From Dendrolimus kikuchii (lineage: Eukaryota; Arthropoda; Insecta; Lepidoptera; Lasiocampidae): a stretch of 64,000 bases of DNA. The stretch covers positions 12,477,001-12,541,000 of the forward strand of contig CM034398.1 in the NCBI GenBank assembly GCA_019925095.2, in the 5' to 3' direction. Position 1 is the stretch's first letter, and each line of letters begins with the position of its first letter. The notes beneath the pieces are model-generated. The model was not told where the DNA came from. It did no database searches and worked only from the letters and a program-made list of their open reading frames with translations. Below are positions 56,336 through 64,000 of the stretch, piece after piece. Position numbers and translations under genes: made by a program.

Positions 56336-56477
56336 TAATGGCCGGTTTCTATATCGTACCGTCCATTATTTGCTTTACATCGGTTAATATATGACATAAG
56401 CTCTATGCAAGTAATGTCAAAATCCAACCGGTAGCATGGCAAGTGGATGAGTAGTAAGATATAGGAACCCGCCGTAA
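56336..56477. mobile_element. MITE family P copy
   Basis: 'atggccggtttctatatcgt...tttacatcggtta' pairs with 'aaccggtagcatg...agatataggaacccgccg'. It shares 'cataagctctatgcaagtaa' with the 21011 copy. Confidence 0.62.
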
Positions 56478-57523
56478 GTCGCTACTTGATCAAGAAAAAC
56501 ACTACTAAAACTTCCAAAAAACGTTTTATTAACATATTACTTACTATAAACCAAATCAGCAAACATTTTGATTTTTTTAGTTGCTTTTTAATAAACAAAG
56601 TAATAAAACTAATATAAGTTTGCACAGTTTTATAAGATTACTCAAGCAAAGTGGCATATTATTGCATATTGGAATAGTTATTATTAGTATTCTTTTTCCA
56701 TGATGAACACCGCGGCCAACATAATGAAGGCTTAATATTGTTTTGAAAGATAAGTAAGGTATCTCATTTTGTACGAAATAACTAAAATTTCGAAAGCCGC
56801 CTAGTCTGAGATTATGAGCATGCAAAACAGCAAAAGTGAAACACTTTCGACGCAGCATAGACGACAATGGTCAATATCTACCTGAAAAAAGAAAAATTAC
56901 ATTATTAATAAAATTCTTTTCTTAAACTAGATTAGTACTTACTTAGGGCTGATTTATCAATCACCAGATACCAGTTAATCCATCCACAAATTACGTCACA
57001 TGAATTTCATGATTTTTCGACCCCTTCCCCGTCCCTGCCACAGTTGGTCACATTCGTAAGACTCCTACCTCCCTAGTGTGACATCGCATATTTTGCAATT
57101 TTACATCAAGAATTTATTAAATTAAAAACGGAAGTTCCGTAATTGATTTATATTTCCAGTTAAATATTTTTTATAAATATTGAAATGTGAAATCACAAAA
57201 TTAAAGACCCCTCCCACTCCTTATCACGCAATGTCACACTTCCTCGATCCCCCGCCCCTTAACGTGTGACGTAACTTATGGATGGCGCCTTATACAAATT
57301 AAAAATGATTGTTGTATGATTAGTAATAGATCAATTGTTTCACTTTTGTATTCAGTGATAATCCTATATAGATCGATAGCTTTTCTGATGGATGAAAAAT
57401 CGAAACTTAACCGAGATAAGAGTTGACCGAAGATTAGTGAAGATATCACATTTGGGAACCATAGAACAATACATAAAGTAGCATCTACATAGCTGGCAGT
57501 TTAGATAATCTAGGTTTGGGCCG
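56478..57523. other. Non-coding stretch
   Basis: No gene or repeat identified. A 96-codon - strand frame at 56577-56867 has a hydrophobic C-terminus but nothing recognisable. Confidence 0.4.
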
Positions 57524-58372
57524 TTTTTTTCTTTGACAACGCAGGGGAATGCCTTTGGACACCATCCTCGGGCCCTTCGGTGGTAGGGCCAGAATAAAAG
57601 CGTAAGGCCTGCATGGAGGGTGTATGGGACTCTCAGCGACCGGTTCTCCACGCTCGCTTCTAAAACGAACCTGTGGCGAGAAATGGCCACCGAAACCCAT
57701 TAAACTTAAACTTGCGTTCCATTTATAGCGCTTTTGCGGGTCGTCATGGGATCTCGTACAGAGTAACTACACCATGACGCCCCTACACTCTGTAACTAGG
57801 CCACCCTGGGGAGCAGAATAAGCTACTTCGTACAGCAGGGAGTCCGCAGTTGCCCCCGTGACAGCGCCCCCCTGTAACGGTAACTATGGGAAGAGATGCG
57901 CGTAGCGGCGCCTACGTACCGCCAGTCCGCCTCCTGCGGACGGGGTTCGCGTACGCGTCCTCCTTTCCTCGCTCTTTTAGGTGCCTCCTTCTGCGACATG
58001 ATGGATTCGCAGAAGGAGGAAATCGGAAGCCAGGATAGTTGACCCTGGAGCGTCGCTTCGACCATGCTACGAAGCGAGCCCGCAGGGCCAACGACGTTCT
58101 GTAGGAGGGCCTTCTGGGGCCCCCAGGCTGCGCACTCCACGAGCATAAGAAAGGCAGTGTCTTGGAGTGGCCGCACTCGTGGCAAGATGGGGAAGGTTCC
58201 CGCCCCAAGATTTGATGCAGATACTTACCAAAGCAGCCGTGGCCAGTAAGTATCTGCATCATCGTGAACGTCAGAGACCCGCGGTTCAGCGAGACACAAC
58301 GAGCCAGGTGGGGGCAGACCGCCTCTACCTTCTTGATTCCGGATTCTGGTTTAGACTAAACCTAACCTAACC
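57524..58372 (-). mobile_element. R1-type non-LTR 3' end (second R1 family)
   Basis: On the - strand: the C-terminal part of ORF2, then a long GC-rich 3' UTR ending in an A-rich run at about 57524-57535 ('caaagaaaaaaa'). The upstream end carries GGTTAGGTTAGG, two units of the insect telomeric repeat TTAGG, and directly abuts the Bel/Pao LTR. No target-site duplication was resolved. Confidence 0.7.
57823..58285 (-). pseudogene. Frameshifted C-terminus of R1-like ORF2
   Basis: The first frame reads SLTFTMMQILTGHGCFGKYL and the zinc-finger start CHECGHSK. The second frame continues DTAFLMLVECAAWGPQK and later SSFCESIMSQKEAPKRARK. The switch is at about 58155. Family pattern: LTFxLxQxLTGHGCFGxYL, then a CCHC finger, then FCExxMxxKE. 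The finger histidine is also missing (AFLMLVEC where the family has a His before the last Cys). Non-functional. Confidence 0.78.
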
Positions 58373-58373
58373 T

Positions 58374-58746
58374 TGGAGTTTTCCATAATAGTTCTTTAGT
58401 TAATATTTAATTAGCACTGCACAATTCACTTTTACACAGGGATTAAAAACTCAAACACTCGCACTTGATATGCAAACGTAAAAAAACTCTTTATTCATAA
58501 AATCCAATAACATAAGAGAATACACGATACAAAAAACCATACCGCGATTCAAAACGACGGTGGCGCCATCTCTTAATAAATTTAGCAAACTAAACTCGAT
58601 GTGCATTGATAAAACTCAACTTTAATATTGATCAATAAATACAATTTAGACATACACCGCCCGCCAAGAACTTGTTCTTCTATATATATTTCAAAATAAA
58701 AATAAGCTAATTACAAATTTTGATGGCCGCCCGCCGTGACATAACA
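58374..58746 (-). mobile_element. 3' LTR of the Bel/Pao element
   Basis: On the - strand it starts TGTTATGTCACGGCGGG and ends CA at 58374, the TG...CA form of LTRs; about 373 bp. It contains a TATA-like 'gaaatatatatagaag', a poly(A) signal AATAAA (- strand, about 58490) and two copies of GGCGGGCGG. The partner 5' LTR is outside the window, so boundaries rest on TG/CA and position after the ORF. No obvious polypurine tract precedes it. Confidence 0.6.
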
Positions 58747-58783
58747 AATTAAACAATAAATTGAATACAAGACAATAACAACT

Positions 58784-61700
58784 CTAAGAACTTAAAGGTA
58801 AAAAGTACAATTTATTCACAGGTCGCTTCATATGACCATTCTTGGTTTTGACTTCAACGACCCGAGTGATGTTGTCTTTTCCAGGATACTTCTCGCTAAT
58901 CGTGCCAAGCAACCATTTGGCTGGAGGCATATTGTGGTCATTGATGATAACTATATCTCCAATCTCTGGTTCCTTTCCTTTATTTCTCCATTTAAATCTC
59001 TGATTTAGTGTAATCAAGTACTCAGCAGACCACCTCTTCCAAAAATCACTCAACATTTTCTGAATGTACTTCCATCTTTGTACATTCGTTACATTCAATT
59101 TGGCATAGTCTTGATCAGGTATCGAAATCAATGGTTCACCCACCAGAAAGTGTCCCGGTGTCAAAGGCAATGGATCTTCTGGGTTATCACTCAATTGACA
59201 TAAAGGTCTCGAATTCAGACATGCCTCTATCTGAGACAACACTGTTGAAAGTTCCTCATAGGTAAGAGTACTTTCACCTATGACTCGTTTTAGATGTGCC
59301 TTGGTTGAACGAACTCCGGATTCCCAAAGGCCCCCAAAATTCGGGGCTTGTGGTGGTATGTAGTGCCACGATGTTCCTTCATTGGCTAACAACAAGCTTA
59401 CTTCTTTAGGGAAATCCGAAATTGCTTTATTGAACATATTTCTCAACTCTTTATCGGCACCAACAAAATTGGTCCCGTTATCGCTATATAAATCCTTACA
59501 TTGTCCTCGTCTAGATACGAATCGGCGAAAAGCTGCGATAAAACCTTCTGACGTTAAATCCGATACAGCTTCAAGATGCATGGCACGTGTGACCATACAT
59601 ATGAAAATACAAATGTAGCCTTTATAAGCTCGTGAGCCTCTTCCGGGTGCGTATCTCATTTTAATGAATCCTGTAAAGTCTACTCCTGTCGATTTGAATG
59701 CTCTCTCCGGTTTGAGTCTAACTGCTGGTAGTTGACCCATAAACGGGTTTGTCTTCTGCCGTGAATATCTGAGACAGGTTATGCATTCTCTATAACATTT
59801 TTTGACCTTATCTCTTGCTCTCAAAATCCAGTATTTCGATCTTAAATAGTTGAGCATTGCTAGAGGACCTCCATGCAATGTTTTCATATGAGCATCGAAA
59901 ATTATCAATTTTGTGATGTGACTTGCACCAGGTAGTATTATGGGATGTTTCTTTTCAAAACATTCTTGAGATTGCTCTATGCGACCGCCGACTCTTAACA
60001 CATCATCTTCATCAAAAACAGGACATAGCGTATGTAGTTTACTCGATTTCAAAACAATTTCTTTAGTCTTTAATTGTGTGATTTCCTCTTTAAAATGTAA
60101 CTTTTGTGTCTCTCTAATACAAATTAATAAAATCTTTTCCATCTCTTTAGGGGTGATATTTTCTGGTAGTTCTCTTCCTTTCTTTGGTGCTTTCCATTGC
60201 AAAACTCTTCTACAGTATGATAATACGCGCAACATCCTTTGTAATTTCGAGAACCTAGTCCACAAAAATTCTTCCTGTATCTGAACCCTGGCCGTAAGCA
60301 CCTTGACTGATCGTTGTTCCTCGCTAGTAACGAATTCCATTGACTCGATTGGTTCATAATTGTGAGTGTCTTTAAGCCATTCAGGCCCATGCCACCACAG
60401 CTTATGATTGATTAATTCGCTAGCAGGCATGCCTCGCGAAGCACAGTCAGCAGGATTGTGCTTTGTGTTAACATGATGCCACTGTTCTCGATCCATTGTT
60501 GTTAAAATCTCGGACACCCGATTACTAACAAACGTTGTCCAACGACTTGGTTCACCGCGTAGCCATGCTAAGGTTACTGTAGAATCAGACCAAGCATATA
60601 TATTGGTCTTTGGTATATTTAAAATTTGTGACACCTCAGAAAGTAATTGAGAAGCAAGAAGAGCTGCACATAGCTCCAACCTTGGAATAGATACTTCTTT
60701 CTCCACGGGTGCGACTCTTGTCCTAGCTGTGACCAGATGTACTTTAACAGAGCCCATTTCATCTGTAACTTTTACGTAAATAGCCGCAGCGTAAGCAGCT
60801 TGGGATGCATCCGAGAAAGCATGTAACTCAACATAATCCTTTCGAGTCGCCTGTAGCCATCTTGGAATTATGATTCCCTTTACATTGATTAGATCTCCTT
60901 TGAACCCAATCCACTCCTTCAGTAGATCAGATATGATTTCGTCATCCCAAGCTAACCCAGACTTCCATAACTTCTGCATATATATTTTAGCAGTGACAAT
61001 CACAGGTGCGATCCAGCCTAGAGGATCGTACAGCCTTGCTATTTCTGATAGAACTTTCCTTTTAGTAACAGGTGTAACTGTATTAGGTATTTGATGCATA
61101 TACTCAAAATTGTCAGAATTTTTGTTCCAACATATACCCAATACCTTTACCATATCATTCTCTTTAAAAACTAATGATTGATTCGAACTCTGCATATTAG
61201 TTTTTATGTAATTAAGTAACTCTTGACTATTAGTACACCATTTTTGTAAATTAAATCCACCAGCATCCATTAACTTATTCAATTGTTCGTAAATCTCTAT
61301 AATTTCTATCTCAGTTTCTGCCCCTGATAACAAATCATCCATGTAGAAATCTTGTAATGTTATTCTAGCTGCTGTAGGATATTTAGATTGCTCATCTATG
61401 GCGAGCTGTTGCAAACATTTCACAGCTAAATACGGTGCACATGAGGTACCAAAGGTAAGTCTAACCAATTTGTAACACTCAACTGGTTCGTTTAGATTGA
61501 ATCTCCACCAGATTCGCTGACAGTCCGTGTCATCATCATGTACAATGATCTGCCTGTACATTTGGACAATGTCAGCTACGATACAAAAAGGGTGAAGCCT
61601 CCATCTCATCAAAATATGTCTCAAGTCTTGCTGTAGTTTAGGGCCTATTAAAAGGCAATCATTAAGTGAGACATTATTCGAACTCTTACACGATGCGTCG

Positions 61701-63961
61701 AAGACACAGCGGACCTTAGTAGTTTCTTTATCCTCTCTCACCACAGCGTGATGAGGAAGATAAAATGATTTATGATTGTGATCTACATCAGATACTTTAA
61801 CCATATGACCTTGCTCTATGTAATCTTTGATAACGATCTTGTAATCTTCATATAGCTTTTCATCTTTTCTTAATCTCTTTTCTAACGATTTAAATCTTTG
61901 TAGTGCTCGCTTTTCTGTTTCGCCCTCAAAACATTGTGGGTTTTCATCTTTAAATGGTAGTTTGACTATGTATCTTCCATCACAATTTCTAGTAGTAGTT
62001 CTTTCAAAAAACTCCTCGCATCTTTTCTCTTCTTTCGTTCTTTTCTTCTCTAGGCTCTCTGGCCCTCTCTCAATTTCCCAGAATTTAGTCAATAATTGGT
62101 CTTCCTTTACTTGCAAATGAAGACTGATTATTCTAGAATTGGAGTGATCAGTTTTTGGTTGAATACGTCCTGACAACATCCAGCCCAATTGCGTATTCTG
62201 TGCAATGGGACCTTGTTCAGTCGGATGCCTCTTCAAACCGTCTAAAATTACATCACTGAGAACGTCTACACCCAGAATTAAATCCACCTTCCTCGATACT
62301 CCATATTTCGGATCAGCCAGTGATAAGTTCTCAATTTCTGGCCAGTCCGTGATAACAGTGGTACTATTTGGTAGTAAAGATGTCAGTGTGCTGAGTACAA
62401 ATGCATTTATTGGCATTGAGTAAGAATTGTATCGTGATTGTAACGTAAATGTCACCATACTCTGAGTTCGTGTTTGTCCATCACCCACTCCAGATACAAT
62501 TCCGTTTACGGATGTACGTTTGAGGCCCAAGGCTTGTACAGTGGCTTCGTTAATAAATGACGCCTCAGAACCCTGATCTATTAATGCACGTACTATTAAC
62601 GTACAGCCAGTATTTGATATGATCTTGACGACTGCTGTAGCTAATAAAACTTCGCCTTGGTTGATTATCTCCTGTGCAAAATGACTTGAGACGTTGATTT
62701 GATTCTCTGACTTAACTTGCTCATTAGATCCATTAGGATTTGATTCGTCTTTATTGTCCAGATGCAGCAAGGAGTGATGACGTTTCCCACAACGTCGACA
62801 ACAGGTTGATTGGCGGCAAAACTTAACCGAGTGATTAGGTGCTAAACAATTGAAGCACAATCTCTTTGTTTGTACAAACTCGGTTCTTTGTTCAGAAGAC
62901 AGGCCGCTGAATTTTTTGCATTGATAAAGCAAGTGTGATCCGGAACACATTGTGCAGGCTATATTTTGTGAATTATTCTTCTCTATTGTTGAATGAAATG
63001 ATTTTGGTTTAACAATTTGCTTGCTAATGTTGTTATTCCTTACAATGTTCTTATTTCCACCCTCAAGCATCTCTAATGTTCTAAATCTTGTTTCCAAGAA
63101 GGTGTACAATTGATCCCATTTAGGTATATTATCATCATTTGACTGACTCAATTGTATCTCCCACAACTTTCGAGATTCGACATCCAGCTTTGATAATGTC
63201 ATAAAGTTGATTATTGCATCCCATGATTTTGTGTCAATTCCAATATTCGATAGGGATTTCAAACATGCTGAGGTAGTATCCAGTAATAATTTAATTGCAG
63301 GTGCAGATTCGTTGGGAATAACCTTTTGAGAAAACAAACGCTTCATAATCTCATTACAAGTGTATCTTTTATTTGTATATCTTCTCTTTAATTGATTCCA
63401 TGCTTCTTCATAATTATTGTCTGTAGTAGGTAGGTTCTTTAGTAAATTAGCTGCTTCACCACTCAAACTTCCCTTCAAATAGTGAAGTTTTTGAACAGAA
63501 TTTAAATTCGTATTCGTATGTATAACCGATGTGAACATATCGTAAAATTCTTGCCACTCTTCGTATCCGCCAGAAAACTTAGGCAGATGAATTTGCGGTA
63601 ACCTTACATCACATACAGCTTGAGTTGAAGAAGTAGTTCCGCAGACAGACGGCACTACTCCCTTTTGTGTGAATTTTAGAAGTTCATCTTTCATCTTCGC
63701 TTTGTAGTCTGTATAAATGTTCTCAAATTCGTCAAAGTAATTCTCTTCAAAATACGTTAATTTCATACGTTCTGATTTCTTAATGCCTCCTACTATACTG
63801 TAATGATTCTCATTAAACCTCGCGCACATTTTCTCTAAACTGTCTAATCTAGCTTCTATGTACGACTGTGTTAACCTCTCTTTAGGAGTTTTCTTATAAT
63901 TCGAAAAAGCATTTTCTAAATGTTCGAATAAGTCTTCTTGTTGTAATAGGAAGGATTCCAT
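58784..63961 (-). CDS. Bel/Pao retrotransposon gag-pol polyprotein, intact
   Basis: One uninterrupted 1725-codon frame, the normal length for this clade. In order: a coiled N-terminal region; a DUF1759-type gag region with LPKFSGGYEEWQEFYDMF (about 125); three zinc knuckles (CTMCSGSHLLYQC about 335, CFNCLAPNHSVKFC about 370, CRRCGKRHHSLLH about 386); and a DUF1758 aspartic protease with the Pao-type DQGSEASF (462). Then reverse transcriptase from CVFDASCKSS (about 750) with FYMDD (872-876); RNase H with HAFSDASQ and WSDSTVTLAW (about 1045-1125); integrase with a His2Cys2 finger (about 1330-1400) and the acid triad in GVDFTG (about 1428), YSDNGTNF (about 1493) and GLWESG (about 1548). The C-terminal DUF5641 domain has LTPGHFLVGEPL. 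All visible catalytic residues are present, so it may still be active. Confidence 0.95.
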   Translation of the reverse strand: MESFLLQQEDLFEHLENAFSNYKKTPKERLTQSYIEARLDSLEKMCARFNENHYSIVGGIKKSERMKLTYFEENYFDEFENIYTDYKAKMKDELLKFTQKGVVPSVCGTTSSTQAVCDVRLPQIHLPKFSGGYEEWQEFYDMFTSVIHTNTNLNSVQKLHYLKGSLSGEAANLLKNLPTTDNNYEEAWNQLKRRYTNKRYTCNEIMKRLFSQKVIPNESAPAIKLLLDTTSACLKSLSNIGIDTKSWDAIINFMTLSKLDVESRKLWEIQLSQSNDDNIPKWDQLYTFLETRFRTLEMLEGGNKNIVRNNNISKQIVKPKSFHSTIEKNNSQNIACTMCSGSHLLYQCKKFSGLSSEQRTEFVQTKRLCFNCLAPNHSVKFCRQSTCCRRCGKRHHSLLHLDNKDESNPNGSNEQVKSENQINVSSHFAQEIINQGEVLLATAVVKIISNTGCTLIVRALIDQGSEASFINEATVQALGLKRTSVNGIVSGVGDGQTRTQSMVTFTLQSRYNSYSMPINAFVLSTLTSLLPNSTTVITDWPEIENLSLADPKYGVSRKVDLILGVDVLSDVILDGLKRHPTEQGPIAQNTQLGWMLSGRIQPKTDHSNSRIISLHLQVKEDQLLTKFWEIERGPESLEKKRTKEEKRCEEFFERTTTRNCDGRYIVKLPFKDENPQCFEGETEKRALQRFKSLEKRLRKDEKLYEDYKIVIKDYIEQGHMVKVSDVDHNHKSFYLPHHAVVREDKETTKVRCVFDASCKSSNNVSLNDCLLIGPKLQQDLRHILMRWRLHPFCIVADIVQMYRQIIVHDDDTDCQRIWWRFNLNEPVECYKLVRLTFGTSCAPYLAVKCLQQLAIDEQSKYPTAARITLQDFYMDDLLSGAETEIEIIEIYEQLNKLMDAGGFNLQKWCTNSQELLNYIKTNMQSSNQSLVFKENDMVKVLGICWNKNSDNFEYMHQIPNTVTPVTKRKVLSEIARLYDPLGWIAPVIVTAKIYMQKLWKSGLAWDDEIISDLLKEWIGFKGDLINVKGIIIPRWLQATRKDYVELHAFSDASQAAYAAAIYVKVTDEMGSVKVHLVTARTRVAPVEKEVSIPRLELCAALLASQLLSEVSQILNIPKTNIYAWSDSTVTLAWLRGEPSRWTTFVSNRVSEILTTMDREQWHHVNTKHNPADCASRGMPASELINHKLWWHGPEWLKDTHNYEPIESMEFVTSEEQRSVKVLTARVQIQEEFLWTRFSKLQRMLRVLSYCRRVLQWKAPKKGRELPENITPKEMEKILLICIRETQKLHFKEEITQLKTKEIVLKSSKLHTLCPVFDEDDVLRVGGRIEQSQECFEKKHPIILPGASHITKLIIFDAHMKTLHGGPLAMLNYLRSKYWILRARDKVKKCYRECITCLRYSRQKTNPFMGQLPAVRLKPERAFKSTGVDFTGFIKMRYAPGRGSRAYKGYICIFICMVTRAMHLEAVSDLTSEGFIAAFRRFVSRRGQCKDLYSDNGTNFVGADKELRNMFNKAISDFPKEVSLLLANEGTSWHYIPPQAPNFGGLWESGVRSTKAHLKRVIGESTLTYEELSTVLSQIEACLNSRPLCQLSDNPEDPLPLTPGHFLVGEPLISIPDQDYAKLNVTNVQRWKYIQKMLSDFWKRWSAEYLITLNQRFKWRNKGKEPEIGDIVIINDHNMPPAKWLLGTISEKYPGKDNITRVVEVKTKNGHMKRPVNKLYFLPLSS

Positions 63962-64000
63962 CTTTATTGATTTCTTTCAAAACACTTGTAAATATCAAAG
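63962..64000 (-). other. Leader of the Bel/Pao element (partial)
   Basis: Immediately upstream of the start codon on the - strand. The primer-binding site and 5' LTR must lie beyond the window end. Confidence 0.6.

Noticed and set aside
56577..56867. 96-codon - strand frame with hydrophobic end
   Set aside because: AT-rich chance hydrophobicity; nothing recognisable.
1..64000. CRISPR arrays, operons, bacterial or phage genes
   Set aside because: None seen; spliced exons, SINEs, LTR and non-LTR elements show eukaryotic (insect) nuclear DNA.

Overview
The window looks like nuclear DNA of an insect, most probably a moth or butterfly (Lepidoptera). It is AT-rich, gene-poor and full of transposable-element debris. 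Typical lepidopteran signatures include the 'GTCCACTGCTGGACGTAGGC' repeat motif near 7.8 kb, RTE-, Jockey- and R1-type non-LTR elements, tRNA-derived SINEs with reverse (AAT)n tails, Helitron-like ends reading '...gaagtcgcgggca...agctagt', and a Bel/Pao LTR element. There is no sign of bacterial organisation, no CRISPR array and no complete single-exon host gene of known family.

Only one host gene is well supported. Four spliced coding exons on the + strand (27541-27737, 36091-36322, 37480-37557, 38699-39011) join in frame with canonical AG/GT borders and encode the last ~272 residues of a membrane protein: two hydrophobic segments, then a proline-rich cytoplasmic-type tail with four PPxY motifs. 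Its 5' exon(s) were not found in the window. Its introns carry a 4.7-kb Jockey-clade retrotransposon, SINEs and MITEs. A 3' UTR probably runs to a poly(A) signal at ~39.86 or ~40.63 kb. A pair of very small divergent ORFs with signal-peptide-like starts (6.6-7.0 kb) is a weak additional candidate.

Layout. 1-27.5 kb: non-coding, with three 5'-truncated copies of one RTE family (two of them here at 1.4 and 4.4 kb, the third at 15.7 kb), Helitron-like repeats, SINEs, MITEs, and a 901-bp hAT derivative (25903-26803) nested in an older MITE. 27.5-40.6 kb: the host gene and its intronic insertions. 40.6-57.5 kb: mostly repeats, including R1-type 3' ends with target-site duplications, a broken RTE copy with a perfect 16-bp duplication (48.3-49.3 kb), a (TA)n tract, and a three-level nest of insertions at 51.0-52.4 kb. 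57.5-64 kb: a broken R1-type 3' end on the - strand, then the 3' LTR and complete 1725-codon gag-pol frame of a Bel/Pao retrotransposon on the - strand, whose 5' LTR lies beyond the window.

Nothing here is an obviously new multi-gene system. The most informative items are the uncharacterised PPxY membrane protein, the intact Bel/Pao frame, the datable nested insertions, and the hAT derivative that still carries a recognisable dimerisation-domain coding remnant.
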